From contig JAEXQJ010000091.1 in the NCBI GenBank assembly GCA_023438785.1, forward strand, positions 1 to 46,847: DNA of 46,847 nucleotides. The letters run 5' to 3'. The notes beneath the pieces are model-generated. The model had not been told where the DNA came from and did not search any database. It worked only from the letters and a program-made list of their open reading frames with translations. A program made the translations under genes and the position numbers. Every line of letters begins with the position of its first letter. Position 1 is the stretch's first letter. The stretch is from Pseudomonadota bacterium (GTDB lineage Bacteria > Myxococcota_A > Polyangia > Fen-1088). Below are positions 1-8,109 of the stretch, piece after piece.

Positions 1-1236
1 ATTCTGCACGGGGCCCAGGGCTGCGCCACGTACATCCGGCGCTATCTCATCAGCCACTTCCGCGAGCCCATGGACATCGCGTCCAGCAGCTTCGGCGAGG
101 CGCAAACCGTCTTCGGCGGTGAGGGCAATCTGAGCCGCGCGCTCGACAACGTACTCCGCCAGTACGCCCCCGAGGTGGTCACCGTGTCGACCACCTGTCT
201 CGCCGAGACCATCGGCGAGGACCTGCCCTTCTTCCTGCGGCGCTGGAACGAAAGACAAGACAAGCCACTGCCGCTGGTCTCCGCGTCCACACCTAGCTAT
301 CGCGATGGGCATGTGGAGGGCTTCCACGCCATGGTGCATGCCCTGGTCAAGGAGTTGGCCACCCAAACGGGCGAGCGCCGTCGCGTGGTCAACCTGCTGC
401 CGGCCCTGGTTTCTCCCGCGGATTTGCGCCACCTGCGCGAATGGACCGCGGCCTTCGGCCTGGACGCCACCATCCTGCCCGATTACGCGGATCGCCTGGA
501 CGGGGTGATCGCCGACCACTACCGGCCCTTGCCCGAGGGCGGCACCCCCGTGGGCGACATCCGGGCCATGCCGCGCGCCCTGGGCACGATCGACTTCACG
601 CTCACCGGCCACGCGCCTCGTGCCAGCACCGTTCTCGACGAGCGCGGGGCGCCGGCCCGTCGATTGGGATTGCCCATCGGCGTACGCGCCTGCGATGCCT
701 TCCACGATGCGCTGGCCGAGTTGAGCGGCGAGCCCGGCCCCGCGTGCCTGGCGGGCGAACGTGGCCGCTTGCTCGACGCGTATGCCGACGGCCACAAATA
801 CGTCTTCGGCGCGCGCGTCGGCCTGTTCGGCGATCCCGAGATGGTGGGCGCGCTGGCTCATTTCCTGTGCGAGATCGGGGCCCGCCCCGTCCTGTGCGCC
901 ACGGGGGCACGCAACCGCGCCCTGCCCGCGGCCCTCGAGGATCTGCCAGCGGGTGTGGTCGAGGAAGTCCTGGACGACACGGACTTCGATCGCATCGAGG
1001 CGAGCTGCGCCCGCCTCAAACCTGATCTGCTCATGGGCAGCAGCAAGGGCTACCGCATCGCCCGTGGCCTGGGTCTGCCGCTGATTCGCGTGGGGTTTCC
1101 CATTCACGATCGAATCGGTGCCAACCGCATTCTGCACGTCGGCTACCGGGGCACGGCCTGGCTCTTCGACAGCCTCGTCAACACGCTGCTCGAACGCCAG
1201 CAGGAGTCCTCACCCGTCGGCTTCTCCTATTTGTGA
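1..1236 (+). CDS. nifN: Nitrogenase FeMo-cofactor scaffold subunit NifN (5' end cut by window)
   Basis: The reading frame is open from base 1, so the start and perhaps 40-50 residues lie outside the window; 411 codons remain. The visible protein opens with HGAQGCATYIRRYL, then SSSFGEAQTVFGGEGNL and TTCLAETIGEDL, the beta-type nitrogenase pattern shared by NifK and NifN. It ends with GFPIHDRIGANRILHVGYRG and SPVGFSYL, the C-terminus typical of clostridial and Geobacter-like NifN. NifN pairs with NifE as the scaffold on which the NifB product matures into FeMo-co. NifN rather than NifK is inferred from the length, which is too short for NifK, and from the cofactor-assembly genes that follow. 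The stop TGA overlaps the next start (TGATG), implying translational coupling with draG. Confidence 0.85.
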   Translation: MLHGAQGCATYIRRYLISHFREPMDIASSSFGEAQTVFGGEGNLSRALDNVLRQYAPEVVTVSTTCLAETIGEDLPFFLRRWNERQDKPLPLVSASTPSYRDGHVEGFHAMVHALVKELATQTGERRRVVNLLPALVSPADLRHLREWTAAFGLDATILPDYADRLDGVIADHYRPLPEGGTPVGDIRAMPRALGTIDFTLTGHAPRASTVLDERGAPARRLGLPIGVRACDAFHDALAELSGEPGPACLAGERGRLLDAYADGHKYVFGARVGLFGDPEMVGALAHFLCEIGARPVLCATGARNRALPAALEDLPAGVVEEVLDDTDFDRIEASCARLKPDLLMGSSKGYRIARGLGLPLIRVGFPIHDRIGANRILHVGYRGTAWLFDSLVNTLLERQQESSPVGFSYL

Positions 1237-2150
1237 TGGCCAGCCCGCAGTCTCTGGCCGACATTCAGGACCGCGCCACCGCGACCCTTCTGGGTGCGGC
1301 CGTGGGCGATGCGTTGGGGGCCACGCTGGAGTTCATGACCCCGTCCGAGATTCGGGCCCGCTACGGGCAACTGCGCAAGATTGTCGGCGGTGGCTGGTTG
1401 AAGCTGGACGCCGGGGATGTGACCGACGATACGGAGATGTCGCTCTGTGTGGCGCGCTCGCTAGTGTCCCGCGGTTGGTCACCTCATGACCTGGCCGAGC
1501 GATTCGCGGATTGGTTGCGCCAGCGTCCGGTGGACGTGGGCAACACCTGCCGCCGAGGCATCGCCCGTTACATCAACACCGGCCGTCTGTGGTCCCCGCC
1601 GGGCGACGGCGACGCGGGCAACGGCGCGGCCATGCGCATGGGTCCCGTTGCCTTGGCCACGCTGGCCGATGCGGAGCTTCTCCAACGAATCGCCATCGAG
1701 CAGGCCCACCTGACGCACAATCACCCGCTCTCGGATGCGGCCTGCGTCCTCGTGGGGCGCCTCATTCACCAGGCGTGCTTGGGTCGCTCGCAGATGCAGT
1801 TGCGGCGCGTGGCGGACGAGACCGTGGCCCAGCTCCGTTCCTTCACCTTCGTCCCCTATCGCGGACTCGCCACGGCATACGTGGTCGACACCCTGCAGAC
1901 CGTGCTGCATTTCTTCTTCAGCACCAGCAACTTCGAGGACTGTGTGGTGGCCACGGTGAATCAAGGTGGCGATGCCGACACGACGGGCGCTATCGTGGGG
2001 GCCATCGCCGGTGCCTACTACGGCCGCGCGCAGATCCCCGGGCGCTGGCTCAAGAAACTCGATCCGCACCTGGTCAGCGAGCTCGGTCAATTGGCGCTGG
2101 GCCTGGTCATGCGTTCACCCCTCGCGCAGAGCACGCGCGCCCTCCCCTGA
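1236..2150 (+). CDS. draG: ADP-ribosyl-[dinitrogen reductase] hydrolase DraG
   Basis: A 304-residue protein of the ADP-ribosylglycohydrolase family. DraG removes ADP-ribose from the arginine of the nitrogenase Fe protein (NifH) and so restores activity after a switch-off. The family metal-binding motifs are visible: GDALGA (about residues 24-29), TDDTEM (about 63-68) and NQGGDADTTGAIVGAIAGAYYG-type glycine-rich segment beginning near residue 242, whose aspartates and threonine bind the two metal ions. The start is the ATG inside the TGATG overlap with nifN; a GTG lies one codon upstream. DraT follows one base after the stop, so target (nif) and regulators are co-transcribed. General ADP-ribosylglycohydrolases share these motifs, but the draT partner makes the DraG assignment strong. 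Confidence 0.93.
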   Translation: MASPQSLADIQDRATATLLGAAVGDALGATLEFMTPSEIRARYGQLRKIVGGGWLKLDAGDVTDDTEMSLCVARSLVSRGWSPHDLAERFADWLRQRPVDVGNTCRRGIARYINTGRLWSPPGDGDAGNGAAMRMGPVALATLADAELLQRIAIEQAHLTHNHPLSDAACVLVGRLIHQACLGRSQMQLRRVADETVAQLRSFTFVPYRGLATAYVVDTLQTVLHFFFSTSNFEDCVVATVNQGGDADTTGAIVGAIAGAYYGRAQIPGRWLKKLDPHLVSELGQLALGLVMRSPLAQSTRALP

Positions 2151-2151
2151 C

Positions 2152-2937
2152 ATGCACCGCACCTGGAACTACTGCGATCTGCCCGCCTGGTTTCTGGCCA
2201 GCCTGGAATTCAACGACAACCCGCAGAGCTTCGAGATCCAGGGCGTCCGGCAGGCCAACCGCTACCTCTTCGACCGCCTGGACGCCACCCCCGATCCCGA
2301 CGAGCGGGCCCGCGCCTTCAACGAGTTCATGTCCGTGCAGTTCCACTTGCATGAATGGGACAAGGACCACAGCCCGTCGGCCAAACGCAGCATCAAGAAC
2401 AGCTATGTACGTTTCCTGCGCGGCTGGGGTGTGGACTCCAATTCCATCGAGGCGGCCGTGCTCAAGGCGTGGGTCGAGAGCCGCATCGGCATTCCGCCCA
2501 CCTTTCATCGCGGCAAGGTCCTGGGCGACGACCCGCAGGACCAGATGGCCTTCATCACAGACCGCATGAAGGGCAGCGAGCGCACCAACGCCATCAATCA
2601 GCAACTCGATTTGCTCTTCGCGTTTTGCCAATACGAGTTGGCCCGCCGCCATCCGGGTGAACGCTGGTTCCAGCTCTACCGCGGCACGCACGAGGCCGAG
2701 CGCTACGACACCATGGAGGTCGTCAGCCGCCACGAGCGCATCGTGCGCCTCAACAATCTCAGCTCATTCACGCCCGACCAGGAACGCGCCTTCGAATTCG
2801 GGTCCACGGTATGGCAGGTGCGCGTGCCCGTGGCCAAGGTCTTCTTCTTCAGCCGCCTGCTGCCTGAAAGCATCCTCAAGGGCGAAGACGAATACCTGGT
2901 TATCGGCGGGGCCTACCGCGTGCGCCAGGTGTGGTGA
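2152..2937 (+). CDS. draT: NAD(+)-dinitrogen-reductase ADP-D-ribosyltransferase DraT
   Basis: A 261-residue protein. DraT transfers ADP-ribose from NAD+ to an arginine of the NifH dimer in response to ammonium, darkness or energy limitation, blocking nitrogenase. Seen here: the N-terminal NYCDLPAWFLASLEFND segment characteristic of DraT, an LYRGT motif with Arg near residue 177 (NAD-binding region), a LNNLSSFT segment, and a C-terminal EDEYLVIGG that sits where ADP-ribosyltransferases carry the catalytic ExE-type glutamate (positional inference). The ATG follows the draG stop by one base. Gene order is draG-draT, the reverse of the draT-draG order known from Rhodospirillum and Azospirillum. 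No draB or PII gene is visible in the window. Confidence 0.9.
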   Translation: MHRTWNYCDLPAWFLASLEFNDNPQSFEIQGVRQANRYLFDRLDATPDPDERARAFNEFMSVQFHLHEWDKDHSPSAKRSIKNSYVRFLRGWGVDSNSIEAAVLKAWVESRIGIPPTFHRGKVLGDDPQDQMAFITDRMKGSERTNAINQQLDLLFAFCQYELARRHPGERWFQLYRGTHEAERYDTMEVVSRHERIVRLNNLSSFTPDQERAFEFGSTVWQVRVPVAKVFFFSRLLPESILKGEDEYLVIGGAYRVRQVW

Positions 2938-3032
2938 GCGACGATCTACCGCCAGGTCGTTGGACGGTACCGGATCCTACGAAAATGTCGTTCCGGGCGG
3001 AGGAACCGCTCGCCATCTCGCCCTCGTCGGAC

Positions 3033-3048
3033 TGGCCGGGCCCTTGCA
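3033..3048 (+). promoter_or_regulatory. Sigma-54 (RpoN) -24/-12 promoter upstream of nifB
   Basis: TGGCCG, five bases, then TTGCA fits the sigma-54 consensus TGGCAC-N5-TTGCA, with the GG and GC doublets correctly spaced. The predicted transcription start would be near 3059, giving a short leader of about 20 bases before the nifB ATG at 3080; a GAGGG ribosome site sits five bases before that ATG. Sigma-54 with NifA is the usual control of nif genes. No NifA upstream site (TGT-N10-ACA) was found by eye in the 180 bases before the promoter. The draT-nifB gap (2938-3079) otherwise holds nothing recognised. Confidence 0.7.
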
Positions 3049-3079
3049 AAGATGACGGTACGGACTCCCCGAGGGCAAC

Positions 3080-4363
3080 ATGGACACCGCAGCACCCACG
3101 CCTCTCCCCCGCGATGCCTCCCATCATCCCTGTTTCAACGCCGGCGCCAGTTCCAGTTGGGCCCGCGTGCACCTGCCGGTGGCGCCCAAGTGCAACGTCT
3201 CGTGCAATTTCTGTGATCGTCGGTACGACTGCAGCAACGAGAGTCGCCCGGGTCTGACCAGCGTGGTTCTGTCGCCCTCGCAGGCGGTGGCCTACGTGGA
3301 TGATCTGATGGTGCGCCGCCACGACATCTCGGTGGTAGGCATCGCCGGACCCGGCGATCCCATGGCCAACGCGGAGGCCACCCTGGCCACCCTGCGCGGC
3401 GTGCGCGAGCGCCACCCCGAGTTGCTCCTCTGCTTGGCCTCCAATGGTCTCGGCTTGGCCGCGCACGTCTCCGAGTTGGTCGACCTACGCTTGAGCCACC
3501 TCACCATCACCATCAACACGCTCTCGCCGGCGACCGGCGCACGCATCTATGCCTGGGTGAGGGGCGACCAGGGCGTTCTGCGCGGCGAAGAGGGAACCCG
3601 CCTGCTCCTGGATCGGCAACTGGCCGCGCTCGATGCGCTCCGTGGCACGGGCATCCTCGTCAAGATCAATTCCATCCTCATCCCGGGCGTGAACGACTCG
3701 GAGCTCCCCGCCATCGCCGCCGAGGTGAAGCGGCGGGGCGCCCATCTGTTCAACTGCATGCCGCTCGCACCCGCGCCGGGCACGCCCTTCAGCCACCTGC
3801 CCGAGCCCGACGCCGCCACGCTGGGCCGCGTGCGGGCGGCCGCGCGCGAGCATCTGCCTCTCATGGAGCACTGCAACCGCTGTCGCTCCGACGCGTGCGG
3901 GTTGCTCAATGAGGGCAACGCCGCGACTTCGCTGGTCGCCCTGCGCCGGGCCGCCACCCTACCCACCCAGAACCCGCGCCCCAACATCGCGGTGGCCACG
4001 CGCGAGGGCTGGCTCATCAATGGACATCTGGGCGCAGTCTCCACGCTGTCGATCTATGCGCCCGCCGAGAAGGGTTTCCGCCTGCTCGAACAGCGGCAGA
4101 CGCCGGATCCGGGAAGTGGCATGGCGCGCTGGCGGAGGCTGGCCGTGGTTCTGGCAGACTGTCGTGCCCTGCTGGCGAACGGGGTGGGGCCCAGCCCGCG
4201 CCAGGCGCTGGAGGAAAGCGGTCTGGAAGTGCTGGAAGCCGAAGGCCTCATTGAGGACGCGCTGACTCCGCTTTTCGCTCACCAGCCCCTGCCCACGCGC
4301 ATGGCGCATCGGTTCGCGGGCTGCGGCGGCGGATGCGGTGGTACGGGTCAAGGTTGCGGTTGA
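3080..4363 (+). CDS. nifB: FeMo-cofactor biosynthesis radical SAM protein NifB with C-terminal NifX-like domain
   Basis: A 427-residue protein. NifB is the radical SAM enzyme that builds NifB-co, the Fe-S core with interstitial carbide used for all nitrogenase cofactors. The radical SAM cluster motif CNVSCNFC is at residues 38-45, preceded by HLPVAPK and followed by DRRYDCSNESRPG, the NifB signature. GIAGPGDPMAN, TITINTL and CNRCRSDACGLL (a C-terminal cluster-binding segment) also match. From about residue 300 there is a NifX/NafY-like domain (NIAVATREGWLINGHLGAV), a known fusion type. The protein ends in an unusual Cys/Gly tail, CGGGCGGTGQGCG, that could bind metal. The gene has its own sigma-54 promoter and heads the nifB-nifV segment. 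Confidence 0.96.
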   Translation: MDTAAPTPLPRDASHHPCFNAGASSSWARVHLPVAPKCNVSCNFCDRRYDCSNESRPGLTSVVLSPSQAVAYVDDLMVRRHDISVVGIAGPGDPMANAEATLATLRGVRERHPELLLCLASNGLGLAAHVSELVDLRLSHLTITINTLSPATGARIYAWVRGDQGVLRGEEGTRLLLDRQLAALDALRGTGILVKINSILIPGVNDSELPAIAAEVKRRGAHLFNCMPLAPAPGTPFSHLPEPDAATLGRVRAAAREHLPLMEHCNRCRSDACGLLNEGNAATSLVALRRAATLPTQNPRPNIAVATREGWLINGHLGAVSTLSIYAPAEKGFRLLEQRQTPDPGSGMARWRRLAVVLADCRALLANGVGPSPRQALEESGLEVLEAEGLIEDALTPLFAHQPLPTRMAHRFAGCGGGCGGTGQGCG

Positions 4364-4387
4364 TCTTCGTAGGAGAAAGGAACGCCC

Positions 4388-4585
4388 ATGAAACGAGCAA
4401 GCCATCACATCTTGTTCTGCAACAGCGTTCACGCCGAACCGGCGCACTTGGAGGCAGAGAAAGAGGACCGTTGCCGTCCGCCTTCGTCCATCGCTCTGCT
4501 CGCCTCGTGGAACGGCGAAATGGACGAGGACACCCTGGAAGCCTTGACCGAGGCGCTGCGACCGCGGCCGCGCGAGATCAGCTAG
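4388..4585 (+). CDS. Small protein between nifB and nifV, possibly a shortened thioredoxin-like [2Fe-2S] ferredoxin
   Basis: A 65-residue reading frame with a good ribosome site (AGGAGAAAGG, about eight bases before the ATG), 24 bases after nifB and 11 before nifV, so very likely translated. I do not recognise it with certainty. Its N-terminus (KRASHHILFCNS) resembles the start of thioredoxin-like [2Fe-2S] ferredoxins often found near nifB (HHILVC-type). Its end (WNGEMDEDTLEALTEAL) resembles their final helix after the W-Y-G segment. The central part, with most of the cluster-binding cysteines, is absent: only Cys11 and Cys29 remain. It may therefore be an internally deleted relic or a protein that kept the fold ends for another role. 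An unrelated small nif-linked protein is the alternative. Confidence 0.6.
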   Translation: MKRASHHILFCNSVHAEPAHLEAEKEDRCRPPSSIALLASWNGEMDEDTLEALTEALRPRPREIS

Positions 4586-4596
4586 GAACCAGGCCC

Positions 4597-5745
4597 ATGT
4601 ATCCCCCATGGCTGGTCGATACCACCCTGCGCGATGGCGAGCAGGCGGCGGGAGTGGTGTTTTCGCGCGAGGACCGGCGGCGCATCGCCCGTGCCTTGTC
4701 CGACGCGGGCGTCACCGAAATCGAGGCCGGTATCCCGGCCATGGGAGAGGGTGAGATTCAGGACATCAACGATCTGGCCACCCTGGAGCTCAAGGCGCGA
4801 CTGACCGTGTGGTGCCGGGCCGCGGCCGACGACTTGGCCGCCGCCGAGCGCTGTCGCGTGGATGGCGTGCACGTCAGCTTTCCCCTCTCACCCGCGCCCA
4901 ACAGCAGGCCCGAGGAGAGGCTGGCCCTGCTTCCCGAGTTGGTGCAGCGAGCACGGGCCAGCTTCCGCTTCGTCTCAGTGGGCGGGTTGGACGCCAGCCG
5001 AACCCGACGCTCGACGCTCGATCGCTTCATCCAGACCGCCGCGGCGGCCGGCGTGGATCGCATTCGGCTGGCCGATACTGTGGGACGGCTCAATCCCATG
5101 CAGACGCATCGCTTGATTGCCCACGCGGTTTCGCGTGCCCGCGGCACGGCGATCGGCTTTCACGGCCACGACGATCTGGGGATGGCCACCGCCAACACGG
5201 TGGCCGCCCTCGACGCGGGTGCCGCAAGCGTGGACACCACGGTCAACGGCCTGGGCGAGCGCGCGGGCAACGCCAGCCTCGACGAGGTGGTGGCCGCCTC
5301 GCGTCTGACCTTGGGCCTGGACCTGGGCGTGGACATGCGTCACCTCACCATGCTCGGCCAACTGGTGGCCCAGGCCTCGCGCCGTCCCCTGCCGGTTTCC
5401 AAGCCGGTGATCGGCAGCGCCACTTTCCTGCACGAATCAGGGATCCACTGCGCGGCGCTGGAAGAGGATCGCGACAGCTTCGAGCTCATCCACCCGCGTG
5501 AGGTCGGTCAGCCCACGCCCGAGTTCGTGATCGGCAAGCACTCGGGCACTCGCGGTCTGATGGCCGTGCTGGCCCGCCGAGGACTGATGATCGACCACCT
5601 GCACGCCAAGGCCCTGCTGGAACGCGTGCGCGAGTTGGCGCAACGGAAGAAGCGCGCCCTCACGCGGGACGAGTTGCTGCTGCTGGCGCGCGAGGTGATG
5701 GCCTGCGAACGCTCCACATGTCGCCACCAGGCCAGCGCAACATGA
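4597..5745 (+). CDS. nifV: Homocitrate synthase NifV
   Basis: A 382-residue protein. It condenses acetyl-CoA with 2-oxoglutarate to give homocitrate, the organic ligand of FeMo-co. The DRE-TIM/HMGL fold is clear: DTTLRDGEQAAGVVF at the N-terminus (Asp/Arg of the active site), EAGIPAMGEGE, RLADTVGRLNP, FHGHDDLGMATANTVAA (metal-binding histidines) and NGLGERAGNASLDEVV. The C-terminal part SGIHCAALEEDRDSFELIHP, with FVIGKHSGTRGL, fits NifV/homocitrate synthase rather than 2-isopropylmalate synthase, which is longer and has a regulatory LeuA domain. The chosen ATG precedes YPPWLVDTTLRDGEQ directly. An open frame extends upstream through the small gene but has no family sequence. Position behind nifB supports the role. 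Confidence 0.94.
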   Translation: MYPPWLVDTTLRDGEQAAGVVFSREDRRRIARALSDAGVTEIEAGIPAMGEGEIQDINDLATLELKARLTVWCRAAADDLAAAERCRVDGVHVSFPLSPAPNSRPEERLALLPELVQRARASFRFVSVGGLDASRTRRSTLDRFIQTAAAAGVDRIRLADTVGRLNPMQTHRLIAHAVSRARGTAIGFHGHDDLGMATANTVAALDAGAASVDTTVNGLGERAGNASLDEVVAASRLTLGLDLGVDMRHLTMLGQLVAQASRRPLPVSKPVIGSATFLHESGIHCAALEEDRDSFELIHPREVGQPTPEFVIGKHSGTRGLMAVLARRGLMIDHLHAKALLERVRELAQRKKRALTRDELLLLAREVMACERSTCRHQASAT

Positions 5746-5758
5746 AAGCCGTGGCCCC

Positions 5759-6268
5759 ATGACTGTATGCATGACCTCCCCCATCGAATCCCAAGCCCCA
5801 GAGCCCTGCCGCATCCGCGCGGCGACCATTTTGGATCTGCCTGCCCTGGTGGAGCTTTTGACGGAGCTCTTCACCATCGAGACGGACTTCCGCGTGGATG
5901 TGCCCCGTCACGCGCGTGGCCTGCGCCTGCTCATCCGCCAGGCCCGTCGCGGCACGAGCTGCGTCCTGGTGGCCGAGGTGGGCGGCGTGGTGGTGGGCAT
6001 GGCCACGGTACAGACGGTGATCTCCACCGCCGAGGGCGCGCGCTCAGGCTGGATCGAGGACGTGGTGGTACGCCGCGATTGGCGCGGCCTCGGCGTGGGC
6101 AGCTCCCTGATGGACGAAGCGGTCAAGTGGGCGCGCGCCACGGGCATCACGCGCCTCCAGTTGTTGGCCGATCGACGCAACACCGCCGCCCTGGCCTTCT
6201 ACGATGGCCTCGACTTCGCCCGCACCAACATGATCTGCCTCCGCCGGCCGGTGCCGCCCCGAGGCTGA
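5759..6268 (+). CDS. GNAT family N-acetyltransferase at the end of the nif segment
   Basis: A 169-residue single-domain GNAT acetyltransferase. The acetyl-CoA binding motif A is seen as VVVRRDWRGLGVGSSLMDEAV (R-x-x-G-x-G/S type) and the C-terminal beta-bulge region as ALAFYDGLDFARTNMICLRR. Residues IEDVVV and the hydrophobic strands before it fit the central sheet. The substrate cannot be told from sequence. It begins 13 bases after nifV with no visible promoter, so it is probably in the same transcript; GNAT genes occur in nif clusters of other bacteria with no settled role. The start may be the ATG at 5759 or the one four codons later. Confidence 0.85.
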   Translation: MTVCMTSPIESQAPEPCRIRAATILDLPALVELLTELFTIETDFRVDVPRHARGLRLLIRQARRGTSCVLVAEVGGVVVGMATVQTVISTAEGARSGWIEDVVVRRDWRGLGVGSSLMDEAVKWARATGITRLQLLADRRNTAALAFYDGLDFARTNMICLRRPVPPRG

Positions 6269-6283
6269 AGCGCCGCGATTGCC

Positions 6284-6997
6284 CTACCAGCGCAGAGCGG
6301 CGCTGATGGTGATCAGGCCCAGATCGTCCGCGTCGGCAGCGTCGCAGTATTCGTCACCATAGACGTCGGTCGTGCACCACTTCGTGGCGTGGTGGCCGGT
6401 GTAGCTCAGGATGCCTCCCAACGACATGGCCGGCCAGAGCTGCACGAAGACCGCGGCGTTGAAGCCGTAGGCGAAGCCATAGGACGAGGTGTAATCATAG
6501 GTTTCGTAGCCGTCGTCGTAACCCAGGTGATAGGAGAAGAACCCCAGCTTGGGGCCCACCGCCAACTCCAGATTGCCCTGTCCGAGGTGGTAGAGCGGGC
6601 TGAAGGTGATGGCCCCGATATACTCGGACTCGTAGGACGCCGAGTAGTCGCTGTTCAGCATGTTCAGATTCAACTCGGCGTTCAGCGACAAGTTCGGGTT
6701 GACGTGCGCACCCAGAATGGCGCCCACGTCGAGTCCAGGCGAGTAGTCCTCGGCGTTCGCGCCGACCGGCACGTTGGCGCCCAGATACAGGATGGCCACG
6801 CCGCCGTGGCGAAGGTCGCCGGCCGGCACGCCGTAGGACGGCGCAGGGGCGGGCGGAGCCGAGTAGTAGCGGGGTGAGCTGCTGTGCGGGACATACTGGG
6901 CGTAGGTCCTCGGCGCCACCTCATCGGAAGCTGAAGCGGGCCGGCTGGTCACGGTCATTCCCAGAAACACGAGTGTCAGAGCGGTTGCTGCGCGCAT
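6284..6997 (-). CDS. Outer-membrane beta-barrel protein (OmpA/OprF-type porin-like fold), function unknown
   Basis: A 237-residue secreted protein with a Sec signal peptide (MRAATALTLVFLGMTVTSRPASA) and mature start near SDEV. A proline/tyrosine-rich spacer is followed by alternating amphipathic strands (VAILYLGANVPVG, SPGLDVGAILGAHV, LSLNAELNLNML, ISAALRW) that end in an aromatic residue, the usual signal for barrel assembly. It resembles small 8-strand barrel proteins common in Myxococcota. The start at 6997 is preferred over the ATG at 7015 because GAGG lies eight bases upstream of it. It converges on the nif segment with 15 bases between stops and probably has its own promoter. No specific function can be assigned. 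Confidence 0.8.
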   Translation of the reverse strand: MRAATALTLVFLGMTVTSRPASASDEVAPRTYAQYVPHSSSPRYYSAPPAPAPSYGVPAGDLRHGGVAILYLGANVPVGANAEDYSPGLDVGAILGAHVNPNLSLNAELNLNMLNSDYSASYESEYIGAITFSPLYHLGQGNLELAVGPKLGFFSYHLGYDDGYETYDYTSSYGFAYGFNAAVFVQLWPAMSLGGILSYTGHHATKWCTTDVYGDEYCDAADADDLGLITISAALRW

Positions 6998-7130
6998 GGT
7001 TAGCCTCTGCACCAAGGTACAACCTTCACACCCGTAACGGGAAGCTCACAACGCGGGGGAGCGCCCCTCGGGCTTTCGGGTTCGGCCGGGTTCCGCGAGC
7101 CCGGGGCACGTGGTCTGATAGACATCCACC

Positions 7131-8090
7131 ATGCGCATCATCATTCTGGACGGCTACACCACCGACGCGGGCAGACCCGAAGACTGGACCCGGCTGCACG
7201 CCTTGGGCGAGGTGACCGTGTACCCGCGCACGACGCGTGCGGAGACCGTGGCCCGCTGCCAGGGCGCCAGCTTGGTCATGACCAACAAGGTGATCCTCGA
7301 CGAAGCCATCTTCGCCGGCCTGCCCGAGCTGCGCTACGTGGGGCTGTGTTCCACGGGAACCAACGCGGTGGACCTGGACGCGGCGCGAGCGCGCGGCATC
7401 GCGGTGACCAACGTGCCCGGCTACTCCACCCAGTCGGTTGCTCAGCTCGTCTTCGCCATGGTTCTGCACTTCGCCTCGGGGGTGGCCCCGCACGCGGCGG
7501 CGGTGAAGGCCGGGCGCTGGGCGGCCGGCCCCGACTTCTGCTTCCAGCTACAGCCTTTGGTCGAGCTGGCAGGCAAGCGCCTGGCCGTGCTGGGCATGGG
7601 GGCGATTGGCCAGCAGGTGGCGCGCATCGGCCGCGCCTTCGGCATGGAGGTCCTGCCGGCCGCTGTGCCCGGATCGACCACGCGCGATCGAGTGCCCCTG
7701 GCGCAAGCGCTGGCGCAGGCCGACGTGGTGACCTTGCACTGTCCGCTGTCACCTGCCACCGCGAACCTGGTGAACGCGACCTTTCTCGCGTCTTTGAAGC
7801 CCGGGGCCATGCTGATCAACACCAGCCGTGGCGGCGTGGTGTCCGAGCCCGACGTGGTCGCGGCGTTGGCCGCGGGGCGGCTGGGCGCCTTTGCCAGCGA
7901 CGTGCTCGCGCAAGAGCCCCCGAGCGCGGGCCATCCCCTGACCGATCCCAACGCACCCTACGCTGATCGCGTCGTCGTCACGCCGCACCTGGCGTGGCTG
8001 ACCGACGAGGCCCGGGCGCGCCTGCGCCACGAGGTGGGCGAAAACGCGGCCGCCTTCCTGCGTGGCGAGCGACGGAATCGGGTCGTCTGA
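7131..8090 (+). CDS. D-isomer specific 2-hydroxyacid dehydrogenase (glycerate dehydrogenase-like)
   Basis: A 319-residue NAD(P)-dependent dehydrogenase. The Rossmann motif GMGAIGQQVARIG is in the middle. Family signatures follow: HCPLSPATANLVN, then INTSRGGVVSE with the catalytic/substrate arginine, a Glu in the LAQEPP segment, and the catalytic histidine in VVVTPHLAWLT. The N-terminal catalytic half has VGLCSTGTNAVDL and NVPGYSTQSVAQ, typical of glycerate or hydroxypyruvate reductases (HprA type). The physiological substrate cannot be settled from sequence. It stands alone, between a minus-strand barrel gene and a minus-strand cytochrome gene. I found no clear ribosome site before the ATG, but the N-terminal RIIILDGY strand supports it. 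Confidence 0.88.
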   Translation: MRIIILDGYTTDAGRPEDWTRLHALGEVTVYPRTTRAETVARCQGASLVMTNKVILDEAIFAGLPELRYVGLCSTGTNAVDLDAARARGIAVTNVPGYSTQSVAQLVFAMVLHFASGVAPHAAAVKAGRWAAGPDFCFQLQPLVELAGKRLAVLGMGAIGQQVARIGRAFGMEVLPAAVPGSTTRDRVPLAQALAQADVVTLHCPLSPATANLVNATFLASLKPGAMLINTSRGGVVSEPDVVAALAAGRLGAFASDVLAQEPPSAGHPLTDPNAPYADRVVVTPHLAWLTDEARARLRHEVGENAAAFLRGERRNRVV

Positions 8091-8109
8091 CCGGCCTTGC
8101 CCGGCGGGA

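Noticed and set aside
1..1236. Calling the first gene nifK
   Set aside because: The beta-type motifs are shared, but the C-terminus, the length and the following draG-draT-nifB-nifV genes fit NifN; nifK normally follows nifD directly.
2850..3032. NifA enhancer (TGT-N10-ACA) upstream of the sigma-54 promoter
   Set aside because: Scanned by eye; no matching pair was found in this stretch.
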